Source: Rhizobium leguminosarum
Lineage (GTDB): Bacteria > Pseudomonadota > Alphaproteobacteria > Rhizobiales > Rhizobiaceae
DNA length: 64,000 bases
Direction: 5' to 3'
NCBI RefSeq assembly: GCF_002953715.1
Contig: NZ_CP025012.1
Coordinates: 4,637,001 to 4,701,000, forward strand
In this document: piece by piece, positions 60,177 through 64,000 of the stretch
Layout: every line of letters starts with the position of its first letter
How positions within the stretch are numbered: the stretch's first letter is position 1
Position numbers and translations under genes: made by a program
Notes under the pieces: model-generated
The model's database searches: none
What the model saw: the letters and a program-made list of their open reading frames with translations, nothing else
Told to the model about the DNA's origin: nothing

Positions 60177-61025
60177 TCAGAGGCCGGCCAGCGCCAGCGG
60201 CTGTGTGCCGGCGGATTGATTGTCTGCCCGTTCGGGGGCGATATTGATCGATGTCGAGGTCACCGTTTCGTCGATGCCGGCGCCGTCCTTGTCCGTCCCG
60301 TAGATTTCCTTCACCGCTTCGGTGGTCAGCTCCGAGGGCTTGCCGTCGAAGACGACGCGGCCGCCGGCCATGCCGACGATGCGCTCACAATAGTTGCGGG
60401 CGGTGTCGAGCGTGTGAAGGTTGGTGACGACGGTGATGCCCTCACGCTCGTTAATATCGCGCAGCGCATCCATGACGATCTTGGCGTTCAGCGGATCGAG
60501 CGAGGCGATCGGTTCGTCGGCGAGAACCATCTTCGGGTTCTGCATCAGCGCGCGGGCGATCGCCACGCGCTGCTGCTGGCCGCCGGAAAGCGTGCCGGCT
60601 GCCTGCAACGCCGTCTGCTCGATGCCGAGGCGTTCGAGTGCCGCGATGGCATGCACGCGTTCCTCGCGGGTGAAGATGTTGAGCAGGCTCATAAGCGTCG
60701 AGCGATGGTTGAGGCGGCCGAGCATGACATTGGTGAGAACGTCGAGGCGCGGCACCAGGTTGAACTGCTGGAAGATCATCGCGCAGTCGCGCTGCCAGTT
60801 GCGCAACGCCTTGCCGCGAAGCCCGGAAACCTCGACGCCGGCAAAATGGATGGAGCCGGAGCTCGGCTCCTGAAGGCGGTTGATCATGCGCAGCAACGTC
60901 GACTTGCCGGCGCCGGAGCGGCCGATGATGCCGACCATCTGGCCCTGAGGAATGGCGAGCGTGACGGAATCGACGGCGAGCTTTTTTCCGAAACGACGTG
61001 TGACATTCTTCAGCTCGAACATCAT
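60177..61025 (-). CDS. phnC: Phosphonate ABC transporter ATP-binding protein
   Basis: The 282-residue ATPase powers the importer. Walker A GRSGAGKST is near residue 35, the signature LSGGQQQRVAIARAL near 145 and Walker B MVLADEPIASLDP near 165. It corresponds to PhoC of rhizobial PhoCDET. It starts a tight block phnC-phnD-phnE-phnE2. A longer gap of 114 nt separates it from the upstream transferase gene and may hold a promoter. The C-terminal tail beyond 245 is low complexity. Confidence 0.93.
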   Translation of the reverse strand: MMFELKNVTRRFGKKLAVDSVTLAIPQGQMVGIIGRSGAGKSTLLRMINRLQEPSSGSIHFAGVEVSGLRGKALRNWQRDCAMIFQQFNLVPRLDVLTNVMLGRLNHRSTLMSLLNIFTREERVHAIAALERLGIEQTALQAAGTLSGGQQQRVAIARALMQNPKMVLADEPIASLDPLNAKIVMDALRDINEREGITVVTNLHTLDTARNYCERIVGMAGGRVVFDGKPSELTTEAVKEIYGTDKDGAGIDETVTSTSINIAPERADNQSAGTQPLALAGL

Positions 61026-61088
61026 GCTCTTCCCTTGCGATCCAGGCCTTGGTCAGCATCGCATTAGTCCCGCTTGATGAACCCCGCA

Positions 61089-61114
61089 TGTCATATTTGT
61101 GTAAGTCCTGTCAC
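61089..61114. promoter_or_regulatory. TGTCA repeats upstream of phnC, weak Pho-box-like
   Basis: TGTCAT at 61089 and TGTCAC at 61109 are directly repeated 20 bp apart on the plus strand. Canonical Pho boxes are spaced 11 bp and oriented with the gene, so this is only suggestive. Confidence 0.2.
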
Positions 61115-61139
61115 AATTCTCCGCCCCTATATCGGGGGT

Positions 61140-61757
61140 TTAACCGTCGTAACGGGACAGGAAATCTTCCGCGCTCAGGTTGCGGAAATCCTGGAGCGCC
61201 TGGCGCAGCCGGTCGTGCTCCCAGTCCCACCAGGAAAGCCTGTCCATCCGTTCGCCGACCTCTCTTGGAAAGCGCTCGCGGATGAGCTTGGCCGGCACGC
61301 CGCCGACGATCGTATAGGGCGCAACGTCCTTCGAGACGACGGCGCCAGCCCCGATCACCGCGCCGTTGCCGACGTTGACGCCGGGCAGGATCGTTGCCCC
61401 GTGGCCGATCCAGACATCGTTGCCGATCGTCACGCGGTTTGCGCGCCGCCAGGCGAAGAACTCCGTCTCCATGTCGCCGTCCGGCCAGTAGTCGGCGGCG
61501 CGATAGGTGAAATGATGCAGCGTCGCGCGCCAGGTCGGATGGTTGGTGGCGTTGATGCGCACGGCGGCGGCGATATTGACGAACTTGCCGATCGTCGCAC
61601 ACCAGACGGAGCCGTCCTGCATGATGTAGGAATAGTCGCCGAACGTGGCCTCGCTGATGCGGCAGCGTTCCGAGACCTCCGTATAGCGTCCGAAGGTGGA
61701 ATCGCTGACGGATGTCGTCTCATGAAAATAGGGCTCGATACCCAGCTTGCGGCTCAT
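61140..61757 (-). CDS. Hexapeptide-repeat acyltransferase of phosphonate clusters
   Basis: The 205-residue protein is a left-handed beta-helix (LbH) transferase. Hexapeptide repeats are visible in IGNDVWIGHGATILPGVNV and NGAVIGAGAVVSKDVAPYTI, with the catalytic His in IGHGA near residue 112. It resembles the chloramphenicol-acetyltransferase-like family found in phn operons (phn_thr-fam by recall). It probably acetylates an aminophosphonate, limiting its toxicity, in place of PhnO. Its start overlaps phnL (ATGA). Confidence 0.88.
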   Translation of the reverse strand: MSRKLGIEPYFHETTSVSDSTFGRYTEVSERCRISEATFGDYSYIMQDGSVWCATIGKFVNIAAAVRINATNHPTWRATLHHFTYRAADYWPDGDMETEFFAWRRANRVTIGNDVWIGHGATILPGVNVGNGAVIGAGAVVSKDVAPYTIVGGVPAKLIRERFPREVGERMDRLSWWDWEHDRLRQALQDFRNLSAEDFLSRYDG

Positions 61758-62461
61758 GCAGCGATCTTTCTGGGTGAGAATTGCTGGACGTCGAGGATGC
61801 GGTCGGCGACGGCTTCGCGCACCTCTTCGTCGTGGAAGATGCCGAGAAGGGCCACCCCTGCCTTCTTCTTTTCCGCGATCATGCCGACGACGACGGCACG
61901 GTTCCTGGCATCGAGCGAGGCTGTGGGTTCGTCGAGAAGCAGGATCGTGTGCTCGGTGATGAAGCCGCGCGCGATGTTGACGCGTTGCTGCTCGCCGCCG
62001 GAGAAGGTGGCGGGCGGAAGCTGCCAGAGCGTTTCCGGCAGATTGAGCCTGGCAAGCAGGGCGCCCGCCTTTTCCCGTGCCGTGGCGGCGCCCTCGCCGC
62101 GTGCCACCAGCGGTTCGGCAACCACGTCGATCGCCGCGACGCGTGGCACGGTGCGCAGGAACTGGCTGACATAGCCAAGCGTATTGCGCCGCACGTTGAG
62201 CACCGTGCGCGGATCGGTGGAGGCGAGATCGACGATGCGTCCGTCGTGGCGGATGAGGATCTGGCCGGTGTCGACGGCATAGTTGCCGTAGATCATCTTG
62301 AGCAGCGAGCTCTTGCCGATGCCCGATGGGCCACCGAGCACGACGCATTCGCCCGATGCGACCGAGAAGGCGACATCGGAGACGACGGGTAGCTTGATGC
62401 CGTCGCGCAGATGCATGGTGAAGCTCTTCGAGACTTCGGAAACGACGAGAGGCGTTGCCAT
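61754..62461 (-). CDS. phnL: Phosphonate C-P lyase system protein PhnL
   Basis: The 235-residue ABC-type ATPase belongs to the C-P lyase complex, not to an importer. It has Walker A GGPSGIGKSSLLKMI near residue 40, signature FSGGEQQRVNIARG near 155 and Walker B LLLDEPTASLDARNR near 177. It follows phnK after 25 nt and is coupled to the transferase gene by ATGA. Confidence 0.93.
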   Translation of the reverse strand: MATPLVVSEVSKSFTMHLRDGIKLPVVSDVAFSVASGECVVLGGPSGIGKSSLLKMIYGNYAVDTGQILIRHDGRIVDLASTDPRTVLNVRRNTLGYVSQFLRTVPRVAAIDVVAEPLVARGEGAATAREKAGALLARLNLPETLWQLPPATFSGGEQQRVNIARGFITEHTILLLDEPTASLDARNRAVVVGMIAEKKKAGVALLGIFHDEEVREAVADRILDVQQFSPRKIAA

Positions 62462-62486
62462 GATTTCTTCTTCCTTGTTTCGGACC

Positions 62487-63263
62487 TCAGACCTGCAGGA
62501 TCGAGGAGACGAGCAGCTGCGTATAGGGTTCGCGCGGGTCGTCGAGCACGCGGTCGGTGAGCCCGTGTTCGATAACGTAGCCGTCCTTCATCACCATCAT
62601 CCGGTGCGAGAGCAGGCGGGCGACGGCGAGATCGTGGGTGACGATGATGGCCGAGAGGCCGAGATCATTGACGAGACCGCGTACGAGATCGAGCAGGCGC
62701 GCCTGCACCGAGACGTCGAGGCCGCCGGTCGGCTCGTCCATGAAGACGAGGCGCGGTCCGGTGACGAGGTTGCGGGCGATCTGCAGTCGCTGGCGCATGC
62801 CGCCGGAAAAGGCGCGGGGCTGGTCGTCGATGCGGTCGGCGTCGATCTCGACACGTTCGAGCCAGTCGATCGCCGAAGCGCGGATCTTGCCGTAGTGCCG
62901 GTCGCCGATCGCCATCAGCCGTTCGCCGACATTGGCGCCAGCCGACACCGTCATGCGCAGGCCGTCGGCCGGGTTCTGGTGCACGAAGCCCCAGTCGGTG
63001 CGCATCAGGAAGCGCCGCTCGGCCTCGTTCATACGATAGAGGTCGCGGTAGCTGCCGTCTCGCATGTGATATTCGACGCTGCCGGTGCTCGGCAGCAGCC
63101 GGGTGGAGAGGCAGTTGAGCAGCGTCGTCTTGCCGGAGCCGGACTCGCCGACGATGGCGAGCACTTCGCCGGGCCAGAGCTCGAAGGAGACGTCGCGGCA
63201 GCCGATGCGGTTGCCGTAGAATTTCGAAACGTCATGGACTTTGAGAAGCGGGGTATCGCTCAT
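62487..63263 (-). CDS. phnK: Phosphonate C-P lyase system protein PhnK
   Basis: The 258-residue ABC-type ATPase binds the PhnGHIJ core and drives its turnover. It has Walker A GESGSGKTTLLNCL near residue 38, signature FSGGMRQRLQIARNL near 155 and Walker B VFMDEPTGGLDVSVQ near 178. PhnK-type features include MTVSAGANVGERLMAIG. The start at 63263 overlaps the phnJ stop (ATGA), so the two are coupled. Confidence 0.94.
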   Translation of the reverse strand: MSDTPLLKVHDVSKFYGNRIGCRDVSFELWPGEVLAIVGESGSGKTTLLNCLSTRLLPSTGSVEYHMRDGSYRDLYRMNEAERRFLMRTDWGFVHQNPADGLRMTVSAGANVGERLMAIGDRHYGKIRASAIDWLERVEIDADRIDDQPRAFSGGMRQRLQIARNLVTGPRLVFMDEPTGGLDVSVQARLLDLVRGLVNDLGLSAIIVTHDLAVARLLSHRMMVMKDGYVIEHGLTDRVLDDPREPYTQLLVSSILQV

Positions 63264-64000
63264 TCTGCAGCCTCCCGGGCCAGCATCTCGCCGGCATGTC
63301 CGTGCGCGCGGCGGTCTTCGCAATGATCGGTGTCGGAGCAGACGAACATCCGCCCGCCCTTGTCGTCGAGAACCACCTCGTCGAGATAGACATCCTCGGC
63401 GCCGCAAAGGGCGCAGGGTTTATCGAAGCGCTGGATATCGAAGGGGTAATCCTCGAAATCCAGGCTGACGACGTCGGTATAGGGCGGAACCGCATAGATG
63501 CGCTTCTCGCGTCCGGCGCCGAAGAGCTGCAGCGCGTCCGACATATGCATCTTCGGATTGTCGAATTTCGGCGTCGGCGACGGGTCCATGACATAGCGGC
63601 CATGGACCTTCACCGGATAGGCGTAAGTCCGCGAGATGCGGCCGTTATGGGCGATGTCCTCGTAGAGCTTCACATGCATGAGGCCGTATTCTTCGAGCGC
63701 ATGCATCTTGCGGGTCTCGGTCTCGCGCGGCTCGAGGAAGCGCAGCGGCTCGGGGATCGGCACCTGGTAGACGAGCACCTGCCCGACCCCGAGCTTTTCT
63801 TCGGGAATGCGGTGGCGCGTCTGGATGATCGTCGCATCCTGGGTATGCGTCGTCACTGCGACATTGGCGACCTTCTGGAAGAAGGCGCGGATGGAAACGG
63901 CGTTGGTCGTGTCGTCGGCACCCTGGTCGATGACCTTCAGCACGTCGTCCGGTCCGATGATCGAGGCCGTCACCTGCACACCGCCGGTGCCCCAGCCGTA
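63260..64000 (-). CDS. phnJ: Alpha-D-ribose 1-methylphosphonate 5-phosphate C-P-lyase, partial
   Basis: 247 residues are visible; the gene continues beyond the right edge (about 40-50 N-terminal residues missing). It is the radical-SAM enzyme that breaks the carbon-phosphorus bond. The reading frame enters with YGWGTGGVQVTASIIGPDD. The cluster-binding pattern is complete near the C terminus: C-x2-C (CALC), 21 residues, C, five residues, C (CSDTDHC). This matches the 4Fe-4S ligands and the catalytic Cys of E. coli PhnJ. It overlaps phnK by 4 bp. Confidence 0.96.
   Translation of the reverse strand, partial: YGWGTGGVQVTASIIGPDDVLKVIDQGADDTTNAVSIRAFFQKVANVAVTTHTQDATIIQTRHRIPEEKLGVGQVLVYQVPIPEPLRFLEPRETETRKMHALEEYGLMHVKLYEDIAHNGRISRTYAYPVKVHGRYVMDPSPTPKFDNPKMHMSDALQLFGAGREKRIYAVPPYTDVVSLDFEDYPFDIQRFDKPCALCGAEDVYLDEVVLDDKGGRMFVCSDTDHCEDRRAHGHAGEMLAREAAE

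Noticed and set aside
63260..64000. Possible frameshift or truncation at the phnJ N terminus
   Set aside because: The frame continues cleanly to base 64000 (YGWGTGG before VQVTASI), so the gene is simply cut by the window edge.

Overview
The window looks like a chromosomal segment of a Rhizobium (R. etli / R. leguminosarum-like alphaproteobacterium). Three things support this: high-GC coding with alphaproteobacterial gene orders (rimP-nusA-ylxR-infB-rbfA-truB-rpsO-pnp, dnaX-ybaB, dnaK-dnaJ, a PhoCDET-like phosphonate/phosphate transporter), 15 copies of short rhizobial mosaic intergenic repeats, and a candidate alpha-r7-type small RNA beside polA. The species call is inference from recall; no database was searched. 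Almost all of the window is housekeeping. I see no phage, transposase, CRISPR array, tRNA or rRNA gene.

Layout. 1-5.6 kb: the end of fabI, an RsmC-like methyltransferase, pnp, rpsO and a secreted alpha/beta hydrolase. 5.7-13.1 kb: the minus-strand translation/transcription operon truB, rbfA, infB, ylxR-like, nusA, rimP, with a promoter and a terminator-like hairpin in the rimP leader. 13.2-21.1 kb: an MFS exporter, a GNAT enzyme, a lytic transglycosylase, recR, a MOSC protein, a lower-GC orphan gene, ybaB, dnaX and the SRP RNA gene. 21.1-27.7 kb: HIT protein, nudC, a WYL regulator with two matching 23-bp operators in front of two nearby genes, pheA, kdsB, a membrane-anchored cytochrome c and an AEC transporter. 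28-34.7 kb: adenosine kinase, an SH3 protein, a D-2-hydroxyacid dehydrogenase, GNAT, moeB, recF and an XRE regulator. 35-47.4 kb: dnaJ, dnaK (RpoH-like promoter), PBP1A, a second SH3 protein with an Arg/Asp-rich tail, an M20 peptidase, an MHYT-PAS-GGDEF-EAL protein and a MarR regulator. 47.5-54.1 kb: the sRNA, polA, a soluble FtsK-like translocase and a GrpB-family protein. 54.1-64 kb: a minus-strand C-P lyase/phosphonate cluster (phnJ partial, phnK, phnL, a hexapeptide transferase, phnC, phnD, two permeases, DUF1045, phnM, phnN).

How the parts work together. The phn genes form a complete-looking import-and-cleavage route: PhnD binds the substrate, PhnC and two permeases import it, PhnJ/K/L act in the C-P lyase core, PhnM hydrolyses the triphosphate and PhnN makes PRPP. 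phnG, phnH and phnI would lie beyond the right edge. ATGA overlaps at phnJ/phnK, phnL/transferase and phnM/phnN indicate translational coupling.

The most notable non-gene signals are: (i) a 23-bp dyad repeated at the same distance from two genes next to a WYL regulator; (ii) an identical 20-nt element just before a terminator at two unrelated loci, one of them preceded by a full CtrA box; (iii) intergenic repeats whose ends supply the stop codons of four genes; (iv) the candidate sRNA next to polA; (v) the rimP leader attenuator.
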